DNA of 64,000 nt from the NCBI GenBank assembly GCA_903864275.1, contig CAIPFE010000022.1:1-64000 (forward strand), given 5' to 3'. Under the pieces are notes generated by a model. That model saw only the letters and a program-made list of their open reading frames with translations. It was not told the DNA's origin and made no database searches. The DNA is from an uncultured Mucilaginibacter sp. Lineage in GTDB: Bacteria > Bacteroidota > Bacteroidia > Sphingobacteriales > Sphingobacteriaceae. The translations under genes and the position numbers were made by a program. Position 1 is the stretch's first letter. Each line of letters starts with the position of its first letter. Positions 1 through 8,635 of the stretch are shown in pieces.

Positions 1-119
1 ATAAAGAAGTCAGTTATCAATAACCACTTTTAATAACTAACTTTGAAAACGCTTTTACAGCTCTCGCTGCTATCGTTCGCCAGCTAATTGCCTGGTCACT
101 TTGCCACGGAATCAGGTGG

Positions 120-1043
120 TCAACATCCCCGGAATATCAAGTAGCCAACTTTTTGTTCCTGTAGATAGTATTCTACCAAAACACGATCATGTTGTTTATG
201 AAATTTGATCGGGTAATTATTTATCGTTAAAAACAGGTTGTAAAACAACATTCCCTCATTAATTGCCAGCCGTTCTCTCAGCCTTTCAAGTGCATGTTTC
301 TGTATAAACACAGGTAATTGTTTATCGCTATTTGCAGTTTCATCAAGGCCGAAAGTTTGCAACAAGTGGTGACAGACATGAAATTGATCTTTTTCCCGCA
401 TCCAGCCGACTGGGGTAATTTCTCGCTTTGTGCCGTCTGCAATGCATTGTTGCATTTTTACAGGGTATAGATGTATACGTGCGCAATTCGTGCGGCTACG
501 CGGGTCATAAAACGGTAACTCTTTACTTTCTATACGTACAGTGAATTGTCTTGGCATCGTTAAGCAAACTTCCACCATGTTGATAGCCCGCAAACAACTA
601 TTAACAGCATTGCAATACCATTCCGTACCATACAAAAACGGCCAAAATGCTTTCTTTATTTCCGCGGCGTCTGAGACATAGTGATCCTGCATATCGCCTA
701 TGAAATGCAATAATAGCAGGCCTTCGTTCATAAACCTGATCATTGGAATAACCGCGCCAGAGGGTGTCTCGATATTTTGCATTTTAACTATATGCAGAAA
801 ATTCAGCCTGATTAGATCGTCGATCTGTTTGGGGAACTTCTTACCGTTTGTCGTAGTTATTCCAAAATTAGGATAGCGAATGTCATACAGACGGTCAAGT
901 ATTTTAACAGTTAGTTGCCCTACTACTTCCGGCCCGACGAGTACTCGCGCAAAATGAACTACCCGCTCCAAAAAATCTTTTTTGTGCTTGTCATGTTGCA
1001 GCCTGGAGTTAAGAATCGCTTGTTTTTGTTTCTTTTTCGCCAT
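120..1043 (-). CDS. Hypothetical protein, possibly C-terminally truncated
   Basis: Open frame of 307 codons with a basic N-terminus (MAKKKQKQ) and no signal peptide or membrane segment. I do not recognise a catalytic motif. The end (VGYLIFRGC) is abrupt. In the next frame the reading continues without a stop for about 38 codons to about position 15, beginning DVDHLIPWQSDQ, which faintly resembles an HNH-type HxxPW segment. I recall longer Bacteroidota proteins with similar C-terminal stretches, so a frameshift or truncation is possible, but this is memory and not shown. It stands alone; no operon partner is visible. Confidence 0.6.
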   Translation of the reverse strand: MAKKKQKQAILNSRLQHDKHKKDFLERVVHFARVLVGPEVVGQLTVKILDRLYDIRYPNFGITTTNGKKFPKQIDDLIRLNFLHIVKMQNIETPSGAVIPMIRFMNEGLLLLHFIGDMQDHYVSDAAEIKKAFWPFLYGTEWYCNAVNSCLRAINMVEVCLTMPRQFTVRIESKELPFYDPRSRTNCARIHLYPVKMQQCIADGTKREITPVGWMREKDQFHVCHHLLQTFGLDETANSDKQLPVFIQKHALERLRERLAINEGMLFYNLFLTINNYPIKFHKQHDRVLVEYYLQEQKVGYLIFRGC

Positions 1044-1436
1044 AGATTCACTGTTACTTTATCGAAATATTCATAGGTTAAAATTGGCGGTCAAAATTAA
1101 CCATTGCCGTCGAATATACGCTCCGCTGTCCGAAGTTTGTAACTTATGTTCCTGTGGGGTTTCCAACGAGGTCCCTGCGCAATATTTCCGCCTGCCCCCA
1201 CCAGCCCCAGCCCGGCTTAACAGCCAAACTGCACTGATGGAGACGCTTCTCCCAGGCACGCGGCTCAGGGTCCCTTCGGAGACCCTGCCTGGACACGAAA
1301 GAAAACTACAGATGCGGAACGCTCCTTTAAACTTTGTTCCTAATTGCTCTGCAGAAAAAAAAACCGGAAAAATAGCAATTTTCAATAAGTGCAGTTCAGA
1401 TCAATGAAGCATCTTTGTCTATATAATTCATAATAA
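1044..1436. other. Intergenic region with one hairpin
   Basis: No convincing gene. The G+C-rich middle holds an imperfect hairpin at 1252-1292, whose inner arms CAGGGTC and GACCCTG are perfect and whose outer arms are CCAGG and CCTGG. It may be a terminator or a small repeat. The open frames across it on both strands have unnatural composition. Confidence 0.5.
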
Positions 1437-1568
1437 ATGATAACAAAACTTAATCATGTCAGCATATTTGTGTTGGATCAGGACAGTGCTTTTAACTTTT
1501 ATGTAAAAAAACCTGGCTTTAATGATCCAGGCAACTGGTTTTCTTTGGGGGAGAATAAACAATCATGA
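1437..1568 (+). pseudogene. Remnant of a glyoxalase/VOC-family gene (43 codons)
   Basis: ATG at 1437 opens a 43-codon frame reading MITKLNHVSIFVLDQDSAF and then NFYVKKPGFND, the classical first beta-strand and helix of VOC/glyoxalase-superfamily proteins (about 120-150 aa when complete). Soon after the GF motif the frame passes to GNWFSLGENKQS and stops at TGA 1566-1568. Most of the domain is therefore missing, probably by internal deletion. The stop overlaps the ATG of the next gene (ATGA), so it could still act as a leader peptide coupled to that membrane protein. The family call is from motif memory. Confidence 0.65.
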
Positions 1569-1930
1569 TCCGGAACATTATTGCGGTGATAACTGGCTAT
1601 GCTGTATTTGCAGTATCTTCGGTATTGCTTTTTCAGGTAACTGGTCAACCTCCACACCAGGATGCCCCATTGCAATTCAAAATAATCACCTTTTTTTACG
1701 GTTTGTTTTTCTCGGTAGCAGCAGGTTATGTTGTGCAGCTGATAGCCACGCAAACTAAGCTCACCTTAAATTATATTTTAACTGCTTTAATGTTTTTGCT
1801 GGCAGCGACGTCTGTCGTTTTCTCTAAAGGCAGTAGTCATTGGACGCAACTGTTTGCCATGTTCATCTTTGCCCCGGCATCAATTATCGGTGGAAACTTT
1901 AAATTGCGGAGATCAAAAATTGACAGATAA
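1565..1930 (+). CDS. Small integral membrane protein, unknown function
   Basis: 121 aa with about four hydrophobic segments (roughly residues 4-25, 41-62, 68-86 and 94-112) and a short basic tail (KLRRSKIDR). The topology suggests a small four-helix inner-membrane protein. No enzymatic motif is visible. Its ATG overlaps the stop of the upstream VOC remnant by ATGA, suggesting translational coupling or a relic of an operon. A hairpin at 2049-2066 and a strong terminator at 2361-2395 lie downstream. Confidence 0.65.
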   Translation: MIRNIIAVITGYAVFAVSSVLLFQVTGQPPHQDAPLQFKIITFFYGLFFSVAAGYVVQLIATQTKLTLNYILTALMFLLAATSVVFSKGSSHWTQLFAMFIFAPASIIGGNFKLRRSKIDR

Positions 1931-2360
1931 TCTTATAATAGCAGCAAACAATGGATGTTTACGAACTCTTTGAACTTCCTGTAACCGGCAATATGTTTTG
2001 TACCTGACGGAGATTCTTAAGGTTTTGCACCTGACTAACCCAACCCTGGCCCCGACAAATCGGGGCGACCCCCGCTGCCATGTAACAAACTATGCCTGTT
2101 TTAGACATCGTCCTGATATAGATTTACACAAATTTCGCGTTCCAAAAGCCGGAATATCTGATTATCAATTAATTGCAGCGGTGTATTCAAAAATATAGAT
2201 TTTGATATAATTGATTATCAATCGATTATAGAAATGCCGCAATTTTAGAAACGGGGGAACATCCTGATAATGAGCGTGTTTCACAGTGTTCCGCAGTGTT
2301 CCGCATGTAAAAATGGAACACCTGGGACGCAAACAAATATAAATTCCATTAAATGCAAAA
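1931..2360. other. Intergenic region with direct and inverted repeats
   Basis: No supported gene. It contains a hairpin GCCCCGA-CAAA-TCGGGGC at 2049-2066 without a T-tract. GATTATCAAT occurs twice (about 2159-2168 and 2213-2222), and there is a doubled GTGTTCCGCA stretch near 2285-2306. These may be relics of an integration site, but no integrase is nearby. Confidence 0.4.
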
Positions 2361-2395
2361 AAGCCCCGTCCCCAACAATGTTGGGGACGGGGCTT
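2361..2395 (+). terminator. Strong bidirectional intrinsic terminator
   Basis: Perfect 15-bp stem (AAGCCCCGTCCCCAA, 2361-2375) with a 5-nt loop CAATG and the matching arm 2381-2395. A-rich sequence precedes it and TTT follows, so it can work on either strand. It insulates the monooxygenase gene at 2507 from upstream transcription. Confidence 0.8.
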
Positions 2396-2506
2396 TGCCC
2401 GGATGACTATGCTCGTAGACTGCGTCTGCACAACCGAACCAATCAATTTTTTCTTATGCTCATCTTTCGCTATTTTCGGGCGTATGCAAGCAAAATATAA
2501 ATTGCT

Positions 2507-4057
2507 ATGAAATTGAATAAACTCGCCATTATCGGGGGCGGGCCGTCGGGCTTAGCGGCGCTAAAATTTGCGTTGGACGATGGATTCGATGTTACGCTTT
2601 TTGAGCAGGGAAAGGAAACAGGCGGACAGTGGGCACAAACACCCGGACAAAGCGGCGTGTGGGACAGCTTGCATACCAACTCCAGCAAATACCTTACGGC
2701 TTTCTCGGATATGCCTTTTCCGGAGGATACCGAGCTCTACCCTTCACATGCGGTGGTAAAGCAGTACCTCGACGATTACAGGGAAAATTTCGGCCTGTCG
2801 CCATACATTAAACTCAACACCACTGTAAACCATCTTGAATACATCGCCGGCAAAGGGTATGAGCTAAGTTGCGTCACCAAAGCAAACGGCCCCCGGTCGG
2901 AAATATTTGACCGGGTAATTGTGGCGTCGGGCCGTTTCAATAAACCTTACATACCACAGGCGGCCGGGCTTGATAAGTTTACCGGGAGGGTATCGCATGC
3001 CTTTAACTACAGGAGAAACAGCGATTTTAGCGGCAGGCGTGTGCTTGTAGTAGGGAACCGGGTAACAGGCTCCGATCTGGCGGCTGATCTCTCGTTAAAT
3101 GAATCGGTAACTGTAATATCTTCGTGCAGGAAACCCAAATATGTTGTAACCAAAGTTATCAATGGCGAACCGGGAGACCATCTGCTTTATACGCGCTTCA
3201 GGTATTTATCGGCAAATGCATTCCCTCCCGGCGCAGGCGCCGAAAGGCTTAAAGAGTTTATCATTAAATCGTGCGGCAACCCCGCAGATTTTGATGGCCT
3301 GAAACCGGCTGAAAATATCCTGGAAGCCGGCGTAACCGTTTCTGACGGTTACCTTACGCAGGTCCAAAAAAAACGCATTACGCAAAAGCTAAATGTGGGC
3401 CATTTTAATGCACGCAGCGTAGTATTTGAGGATGGAACGGAAGAGGCTATTGATGATGTAATTTTTGCTACCGGCTATGAGCTTAACCTTCCTTTTCTGA
3501 GCCGTGGAATATACCATGCTATCAACACCGGCGATCAGCACCTCGATCTATATAAATATACGTTCCACCCGTTATTCCCTAACCTTGCCTTTATAGGCCA
3601 GTATTTACAGTCAGGCTCGTTCTTTCCTTCGCTCGAATTGCAGGCGCGGTGGATAACGGGCACCTGGAGTAACAATATCCCGGGTGCAAGTGAGGCTGGA
3701 ATGCTTGATTGGATAGCTGATTTTAAAAACACAAAAGGCCGCGGGGCAATGCCCGGGCTGCATGAGATGGCTGGCCTGGTGGCAAATGCCGCCGGTTTTG
3801 AACCCGACCTTAATGCATTCCCCGACCTTGCCGGCTCGCTCCTTTTCGGCCCACTCCTGCCATCGCAGTTCCGTTTGCAGGGCCACGGCAGCATGCCTGA
3901 TGCCAAAGCGGTTTATTTGAAAGACAATGCCGGTAAAGTTAACAGCATCAGGGATTTGAGTGATCAGCAATTAAACCAGCTGAAAGCCGTAGCCGATGTT
4001 TTAAAAGAAAACACGGGCCTGCGGCAGCTCATTGAAATGTCAACGGCAATGAAATAA
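2507..4057 (+). CDS. Flavin-containing monooxygenase (FMO-like), NAD(P)H-dependent
   Basis: 516 aa. FAD-binding Rossmann motif GGGPSG at residues 10-15, with an acidic strand end near E33. The FMO signature FxGxxxHxxxY is seen as FTGRVSHAFNY at 158-168. The second nucleotide site reads VVGNRVTGSD at 181-190, where the usual second Gly is Arg, so cofactor binding may be altered. A conserved ATGY lies near residue 325. The family oxygenates nucleophilic N or S atoms or carries out Baeyer-Villiger reactions using NADPH and O2; the substrate cannot be read here. The protein is cytosolic, with no signal peptide. It stands alone behind the terminator at 2361-2395. Confidence 0.85.
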   Translation: MKLNKLAIIGGGPSGLAALKFALDDGFDVTLFEQGKETGGQWAQTPGQSGVWDSLHTNSSKYLTAFSDMPFPEDTELYPSHAVVKQYLDDYRENFGLSPYIKLNTTVNHLEYIAGKGYELSCVTKANGPRSEIFDRVIVASGRFNKPYIPQAAGLDKFTGRVSHAFNYRRNSDFSGRRVLVVGNRVTGSDLAADLSLNESVTVISSCRKPKYVVTKVINGEPGDHLLYTRFRYLSANAFPPGAGAERLKEFIIKSCGNPADFDGLKPAENILEAGVTVSDGYLTQVQKKRITQKLNVGHFNARSVVFEDGTEEAIDDVIFATGYELNLPFLSRGIYHAINTGDQHLDLYKYTFHPLFPNLAFIGQYLQSGSFFPSLELQARWITGTWSNNIPGASEAGMLDWIADFKNTKGRGAMPGLHEMAGLVANAAGFEPDLNAFPDLAGSLLFGPLLPSQFRLQGHGSMPDAKAVYLKDNAGKVNSIRDLSDQQLNQLKAVADVLKENTGLRQLIEMSTAMK

Positions 4058-4245
4058 TCTACATGCATTTCAGTCCGCTTTGCGCAGGCTTTTTATTATT
4101 TGAACGTTCCGCGATATGGTTTGTGTTTACGCGGATAATCAGTACATTGATCACGAAACCCTGAAAGAAGTTTTGCCGCATCTGATAACAATTCACCCGG
4201 TGAGACCGGGCGCTGAATTTAGCGGGTTGGAAAAAATTCAAAGAG

Positions 4246-5010
4246 ATGAAAAAAATTGCAATTGTTACCGGGGCCTCCCGGTTAAATGGTATCGGGGCGG
4301 CTATAGCTATTACTTTGGCTGAGAGAGGTATCGATATTTTTCTTACATACTGGTCTGCATATGATCGGGAAATGCCCTGGGGCATCGGTGATAACGAGCC
4401 GGAAGTACTGGAAAATATGATCAGGGGGTATGGCGTCAGATGTGAAAGATTAGAGTTAGATCTCTCCGATGTGCTCGCCCCGGTGAAATTATTCGACTAT
4501 GTTGAAGAAAAGCTGGGACAATCCACAATTTTGGTAAACAATGCCACATACTCCGTTGGCGCCGGACACGAAAATCTGACTGCTGAGATCATTGATAAAC
4601 ATTACCAGGTAAATATTCGCGGAGCAATGTTACTAAGTTCCGAATTTGTAAAACGATTCACTCAAAAACATGGCGGAAGAATTATCAATTTAACTTCTGG
4701 CCAGTCTCTCGGACCGATGGTTGGTAATATTGCCTACGCAGCCACAAAAGGGGCCATCGATGCTTTTACTATAACGCTTTCTGCTGAAGTTTCTTCCAAA
4801 GGGATCACCGTTAACGCTATCAATCCGGGACCAACGGATACAGGCTGGATGAATGATGAAGATAAAAAATACATTTTATCTAAGTCTGCTTCAGGGCGCA
4901 TTGGTAACCCAAATGACGCAGCACGATTGATAAGCTTTATCGCAGGCGAGGACGCTGATTGGATAACCGGGCAAATAATTCACTCAGAAGGCGGCTTTCG
5001 GCGATATTAA
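4246..5010 (+). CDS. Short-chain dehydrogenase/reductase (SDR)
   Basis: 254 aa, a classical SDR length. Cofactor motif TGASRLNGIG (8-17) carries a two-residue insertion relative to TGxxxGIG. NNA is at 98-100, the catalytic Ser is about 151, and Y164 with K168 forms YxxxK (YAATK). It ends with the usual ITGQIIHSEGG segment. The family reduces or oxidises carbonyl/hydroxyl groups with NAD(P)H; this member resembles FabG-like 3-oxoacyl reductases, but the substrate is unknown. A terminator follows at 5070-5100. The 190 bp upstream hold a 68-codon overlapping frame that I did not accept. Confidence 0.85.
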   Translation: MKKIAIVTGASRLNGIGAAIAITLAERGIDIFLTYWSAYDREMPWGIGDNEPEVLENMIRGYGVRCERLELDLSDVLAPVKLFDYVEEKLGQSTILVNNATYSVGAGHENLTAEIIDKHYQVNIRGAMLLSSEFVKRFTQKHGGRIINLTSGQSLGPMVGNIAYAATKGAIDAFTITLSAEVSSKGITVNAINPGPTDTGWMNDEDKKYILSKSASGRIGNPNDAARLISFIAGEDADWITGQIIHSEGGFRRY

Positions 5011-5069
5011 AGCTTTAAATTCTCCAAAAAGTCCGGGATTTGTCCCCTTCCGTCTACCCGGTACGAATA

Positions 5070-5100
5070 AAGCCTCGGGTCGAAAGACTTGAGGCTTTTA
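5070..5100 (+). terminator. Intrinsic terminator after the SDR gene
   Basis: Stem GCCTCGGGTC / GACTTGAGGC with a GAAA loop (5072-5095), preceded by AAA and followed by TTTTA. Two stem positions are G-U type. It can serve both the plus-strand SDR and the convergent hydrolase at 5130. Confidence 0.75.
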
Positions 5101-5129
5101 TGTTTCGGCAAGGGCCGGAAAAGCATCTG

Positions 5130-6005
5130 TTACTTTAAAAAGTCATCCAGGTAACCTAATATCGTTTTTGTCTGCATCATCAGGCCTACATGACTCTGCG
5201 ATGGAACAATTGCCAAATGCGATTTTGGCATCGGGGATAAATCAGCAGCCAGGCCGCCTCCCAGTAATTGATACGTTTTCATCAGCTCAACTTTATCCAG
5301 GCCATCATTGTCGCCCGAAATGATCAATACCGGCGAAGTAATTTTCGCAATATTGCTGTCACCCATGTCGAATGGGGTCCCGGCAAAAGCGATCATCTGT
5401 TCCACGAACTTTGTCCATTTTGTTTTATCAGGCGCTACCGCATCATATCCCGTTTCCAGCGGCGTATTCGTTAAAAATTCAGGCTTAAAACCTTTAAACG
5501 CATTAGTTACTTCGGGCCGCCAACCGGTGCTTTTATAGGTAGAAGAAATGATCACTAATTTCCTTACCCGTTTAGGGTTTTGTATGGTCAATTGGTAAGC
5601 CACGGAGCCGCCCATACTATATCCTGCAACATCGGCACTGTCAACTTTTAAGTAATCCATTACGCCTGCTACATCACTTGCCAGGGTAACAAGGTCTAAT
5701 TTTCTGTCTGAAAACGGTGAGTGCCCGTGTCCCTGCATTTCAATGGCAATTACTTTTCTTGTTTTCGACAATTCAGGTATCAATTGCGCCCAGTTCATCT
5801 CAATGGTATAAAAAGCACCATGCAGTAAAACGATAGGCCTGCCCTCGCCATACACTTCGTAATAAACTTTAATGCCATTAACAGGTGCAAAGCCGCTGGC
5901 AGAAGGTTTACTCTGTTGCCCTTTAGACTGAACTACTGTAAAAAAAAGCATGGCAATTATTAATACCGGTTTGTGGATATTATATCCTTTGATTACCCTT
6001 TTCAT
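5130..6005 (-). CDS. Exported alpha/beta-fold hydrolase
   Basis: 291 aa. A hydrophobic N-terminal segment (residues 13-26) ahead of QSKGQQ looks like a signal peptide, so the protein is probably periplasmic. Oxyanion motif LLHGAF lies near 60-65. The nucleophile elbow is GYSMGG with S130. A likely acid is in GDNDGLD (231-237), and the catalytic His is H272 in PSQSHVG. The length and motifs fit the AB-hydrolase 1 family (esterases, lactonases, haloperoxidase-like). The substrate is unknown. It is monocistronic and convergent with the SDR gene. Confidence 0.85.
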   Translation of the reverse strand: MKRVIKGYNIHKPVLIIAMLFFTVVQSKGQQSKPSASGFAPVNGIKVYYEVYGEGRPIVLLHGAFYTIEMNWAQLIPELSKTRKVIAIEMQGHGHSPFSDRKLDLVTLASDVAGVMDYLKVDSADVAGYSMGGSVAYQLTIQNPKRVRKLVIISSTYKSTGWRPEVTNAFKGFKPEFLTNTPLETGYDAVAPDKTKWTKFVEQMIAFAGTPFDMGDSNIAKITSPVLIISGDNDGLDKVELMKTYQLLGGGLAADLSPMPKSHLAIVPSQSHVGLMMQTKTILGYLDDFLK

Positions 6006-6154
6006 AAAACGTTATTTAAATTATTTTGATTTTATTGACAATTCAAATATCGAAGGCGTTCCGGGATTTTACACTGTGTAAAAATGACAAATTCAGGGGT
6101 GGATCGTGACATAATAGTTTTGCTGTGCCTTACAGCTCAGTACCCCGCTTTTGA

Positions 6155-6574
6155 TCATTCCTTTTCGGCCGACCACTTGCCCGGATTATCAATAGTGCCA
6201 TCGCTTGATCCTGTCCAGGTGCCGATCATTGTCTTGCCACCGTTTGATACATTCATCGTGTACACAACGGGTTCAATGTTGCCGGTTATCACTACAGAGT
6301 GCATGGTAAGTATCCTTGTGCTTATATTGTAGTTCCCGGCAACACTGTCGGTACCTGTTGATAGTCCGTCAACTGCGTTCCATAAAATAAGCCCGCTATA
6401 GTCGGCCCCTTGTTGTTTTAGGGTAAAAGAGCCGTTCCAGTTACGGCCGTCATTACCAACGGCGCTGGTAATTTTCCAGTTTCCTGCCAGGGATGGTTCG
6501 GGCTGTGATTTCGACTGGCATGATACAATAAATTGTACGATCAATACAGCAAAAAGAAGTTTTATCAGACGCAT
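6155..6574 (-). CDS. Small lipoprotein, lipocalin-like beta protein
   Basis: 139 aa. Signal peptide with lipobox IVSC, Cys19 being the lipidation site. The mature part has GNWKITSAVG, GADYSGLILW, TGTDSVAGNYN and TMIGTWTG, which suggest a small beta-barrel of the lipocalin-like type common in Bacteroidota. No catalytic residues are evident. It is probably anchored to the inner or outer membrane facing the periplasm. Function unknown. Confidence 0.75.
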   Translation of the reverse strand: MRLIKLLFAVLIVQFIVSCQSKSQPEPSLAGNWKITSAVGNDGRNWNGSFTLKQQGADYSGLILWNAVDGLSTGTDSVAGNYNISTRILTMHSVVITGNIEPVVYTMNVSNGGKTMIGTWTGSSDGTIDNPGKWSAEKE

Positions 6575-6927
6575 AATGGTGAAATAAAAGACTGGTTTAC
6601 AAGCTAAAGATAAACAAACCTGTTATTCCTTTCACTTTCGGGGAATATATTTTGCAAAGTTCGGGGCATGCTCCCGCTATGGAAACTCCCGGTTTCAAAT
6701 TTCCGTCCAATAAATAATTCTCTTAATTCTTTAATAATTAAATTAGAAATATAATAAATTGAAAATTATTTTTGAATTGTAAATATTATTTATCATTTTT
6801 AAAACCGTTATTAACAGTTATTATATAGCGTATTATTTTAACCAATGCTTATAATGGCTTTAACTAAAGTGAAATTTTATCGTTTGTGCAATTATTTAAT
6901 ATTTAATCATTAATTTAAAACTAAAAA

Positions 6928-7446
6928 ATGAAAAAAATCTTACTATCACTCGCTGTTATTGTTTTTGTGTCCAATTTTTGCTTTGCCCAAACGGGTAACA
7001 ATCAAATTAGCCTTGGTGCCGAAGTCAATTTCTTTGCAAGTAACGGCTACAGTTCCATTTACAATCCCGGAATTGGAGGAAATCTTAAGGGCTTGTACGG
7101 GATAGGCGATGCAAGTCAATTAACCCTCACAGGTGCTTATTCGTCATTTAGCGGGAAGTCATCAAGTACCTTTGGTGATCAAACGTTGAGCCTCCTCCCT
7201 ATTTTGGCCGGGTACAGGTATAACTTAAAGAGTGGCATCTACGGTGAAGCCCAGGCCGGGTTAGCCATACTCACTACCAAGGTGACAGGGGCTTCATACT
7301 CCCAAACTAATTTCGGGGGAGCAATTAATATTGGCTATGTAATTCATGGATTTGACGTAAGTGCCAGGTATTATACAGAAGGGGACGTTTTGAGTACGTT
7401 TGCCATTCGTTTAGCTTATAATTTTAGCTTGACTGCGAAAAAATAA
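6928..7446 (+). CDS. Outer-membrane beta-barrel protein
   Basis: 172 aa. A clean Sec signal peptide ends near FCFAQ (residues 1-21). The rest alternates Gly/aromatic-rich strands (NFFASNGYSSIYNPGIGG, AGYRYNLKSGIYGEAQAG) and ends in a strand with aromatic residues (AIRLAYNFSL), typical of OmpA/OMP_b-brl-type eight-strand barrels. No ligand or enzymatic role can be read. It is preceded by about 200 bp of very AT-rich DNA (6720-6927) likely holding its promoter, and followed by a terminator at 7474-7523. Confidence 0.8.
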   Translation: MKKILLSLAVIVFVSNFCFAQTGNNQISLGAEVNFFASNGYSSIYNPGIGGNLKGLYGIGDASQLTLTGAYSSFSGKSSSTFGDQTLSLLPILAGYRYNLKSGIYGEAQAGLAILTTKVTGASYSQTNFGGAINIGYVIHGFDVSARYYTEGDVLSTFAIRLAYNFSLTAKK

Positions 7447-7473
7447 GTCCTGCTCAGTCTACCGGTTTAAGTC

Positions 7474-7523
7474 AAAAAGTCTTTAGTCGTCCCGATAGCT
7501 ACCGGAAGTCTAAAGGCTTTTTC
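7474..7523 (+). terminator. Intrinsic terminator after the barrel gene
   Basis: Arms AAAAAGTCTTTAG and CTAAAGGCTTTTT pair over 13 bp with one G-U type change, around a 23-nt loop containing CCCGATAGCTACCGG. A run of T follows the second arm. Confidence 0.65.
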
Positions 7524-7572
7524 CGTTTGAGGGCCTTTGCCTTTTATAAGTACCACATCACCTATTATTTGT

Positions 7573-7580
7573 TAATTTTG
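7573..7580 (+). promoter_or_regulatory. Possible Bacteroidota -7 box for the methionine aminopeptidase gene
   Basis: TAATTTTG matches the TAnnTTTG -7 consensus, 21 nt before the ATG at 7601. No clear -33 TTTG is found at the usual spacing. Confidence 0.4.
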
Positions 7581-7600
7581 CTATAGAAAAAAACTTCAAC

Positions 7601-8365
7601 ATGTCTATAACTACCGAAAACGAAATGATCGGGATGCAGCATGCAAGTGATGCTGTGGCCGCCACGCTAAAAAAGATGCGTGAGTTTGCCAAACCTGGCA
7701 TTTCAACAAAGGAACTTGACGATTACGGCGGCGAGTTGCTGGCACAGATGGGCGCCCGTTCTGCACCTTTGTTAACCTACGATTTTCCCGGCTATACTTG
7801 CATAAGCATTAATGGGGAGGTTGCGCATGGCATACCGTCAGCCGGTAAGATCCTGAAAGAAGGCGACCTGGTAAATATTGACGTATCGGCAGAATTGAAT
7901 GGCTATTGGGCCGACAATGGCGGCTCCTTCGTGCTGGGTGAAGATATTTACGGCCATGGCAGATTGGTTGAAACATCGAAGGAGATATTGAGGAAGGCGA
8001 TCAGCAATATTAAAGGTGGTGTCAGGATATCAGAGATTGGCAGGCTGATAGAGACTGAGGCCAGGAAAGCCGGCTACACGGTAATAAAAAACCTTACCGG
8101 GCATGGCGTCGGCCGCAACCTGCACGAAGAACCCCACGAGATAGCCAACTACTGCGACAGGTTCAACATATCGCGTTTCAAAAAAAATTCGGTGGTGGCG
8201 ATAGAGACATTCATTTCAACACGGTCGACAATTGCCGATACACAAGCCGATGGCTGGACCTTGCGGGGTAATAAAGGTGGTTTTGTTGCGCAGCACGAGC
8301 ATACCATTATGGTAACCGGCGGCCAGCCGGTTATACTTACAGCGCGGAATGGTATTTGGGAGTGA
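7601..8365 (+). CDS. map: Methionine aminopeptidase, type I
   Basis: 254 aa, the usual type I length. It removes the initiator Met from nascent proteins in the cytosol. The five metal ligands of the pita-bread fold can be placed: D94 and D105 (D-x10-D in NIDVSAELNGYWAD), H168 in TGHGVGRNLHE, E202 in AIETF and E233 in QHEHT. H76 in VAHGIP is the conserved substrate-side His. GGS follows D105 where TSR-like residues are common, so this may be an accessory paralogue and not the secY-linked housekeeping copy. It stands alone. Confidence 0.88.
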   Translation: MSITTENEMIGMQHASDAVAATLKKMREFAKPGISTKELDDYGGELLAQMGARSAPLLTYDFPGYTCISINGEVAHGIPSAGKILKEGDLVNIDVSAELNGYWADNGGSFVLGEDIYGHGRLVETSKEILRKAISNIKGGVRISEIGRLIETEARKAGYTVIKNLTGHGVGRNLHEEPHEIANYCDRFNISRFKKNSVVAIETFISTRSTIADTQADGWTLRGNKGGFVAQHEHTIMVTGGQPVILTARNGIWE

Positions 8366-8389
8366 TTTTTATAGCGCTATGTTCCCCAC

Positions 8390-8608
8390 CGCCGGTTCAA
8401 GCGTCCCGCTTGAACCCAAACGCCGGTCAGCGTCCCGCTGACATCACCAAATAATCTTCAATGGGCTTTCAGGATTCCCGGGGCCGCCGGTGGTGGTGTT
8501 GCATTGCATGGTAATAATTTGCATAATATTTTTTTATGGCGCAAAAAGAGTTATTATAAGCGGGACGCTTACATTTGCTTAGGTTCAAGCGGGACGTTTG
8601 AACCGGCG
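8390..8608. mobile_element. Non-autonomous derivative of the RAYT element (219 bp)
   Basis: The left part (8390-8474) matches the left end of the transposase element at 15584-15669. The right part (about 8497-8608) matches its right end from about 16168. The transposase gene between them is absent. The outer ends form an inverted repeat of about 27 bp (CGCCGGTTCAAGCG... / ...AACCGGCG) with one mismatch. Four hairpins with a GCG-TCC-CGC or GCG-GGA-CGC type core lie at 8394-8416, 8426-8442, 8557-8571 and 8582-8604. This is the structure of an internally deleted REP/MITE element mobilised in trans. Confidence 0.8.
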
Positions 8609-8623
8609 GGACCGACATTATAT

Positions 8624-8631
8624 TAACTTTG
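8624..8631 (+). promoter_or_regulatory. Putative -7 box abutting the acetyltransferase start
   Basis: TAACTTTG matches TAnnTTTG and lies only 4 nt before the GTG at 8636, so the transcript would be nearly leaderless. A TTTG at 8597-8600, inside the right end of the mobile element, sits 23 nt upstream and could act as a -33 box. Confidence 0.45.
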
Positions 8632-8635
8632 CAAA

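Noticed and set aside
982-1407. Long frames on both strands across the intergenic hairpin (141 and 104 codons)
   Set aside because: Composition is not protein-like and they overlap the start of the first gene; likely chance frames.
2159-2222. Repeated GATTATCAAT as a possible integration site
   Set aside because: Only a 10-bp AT-rich repeat; no integrase, tRNA or tmRNA nearby.
4116-4322. 68-codon plus-strand frame overlapping the SDR start
   Set aside because: Its first 45 residues look fairly natural (MVCVYADNQYIDHETLKEVL) but it runs out of frame into the SDR gene and has no recognisable homologue; at most a remnant.
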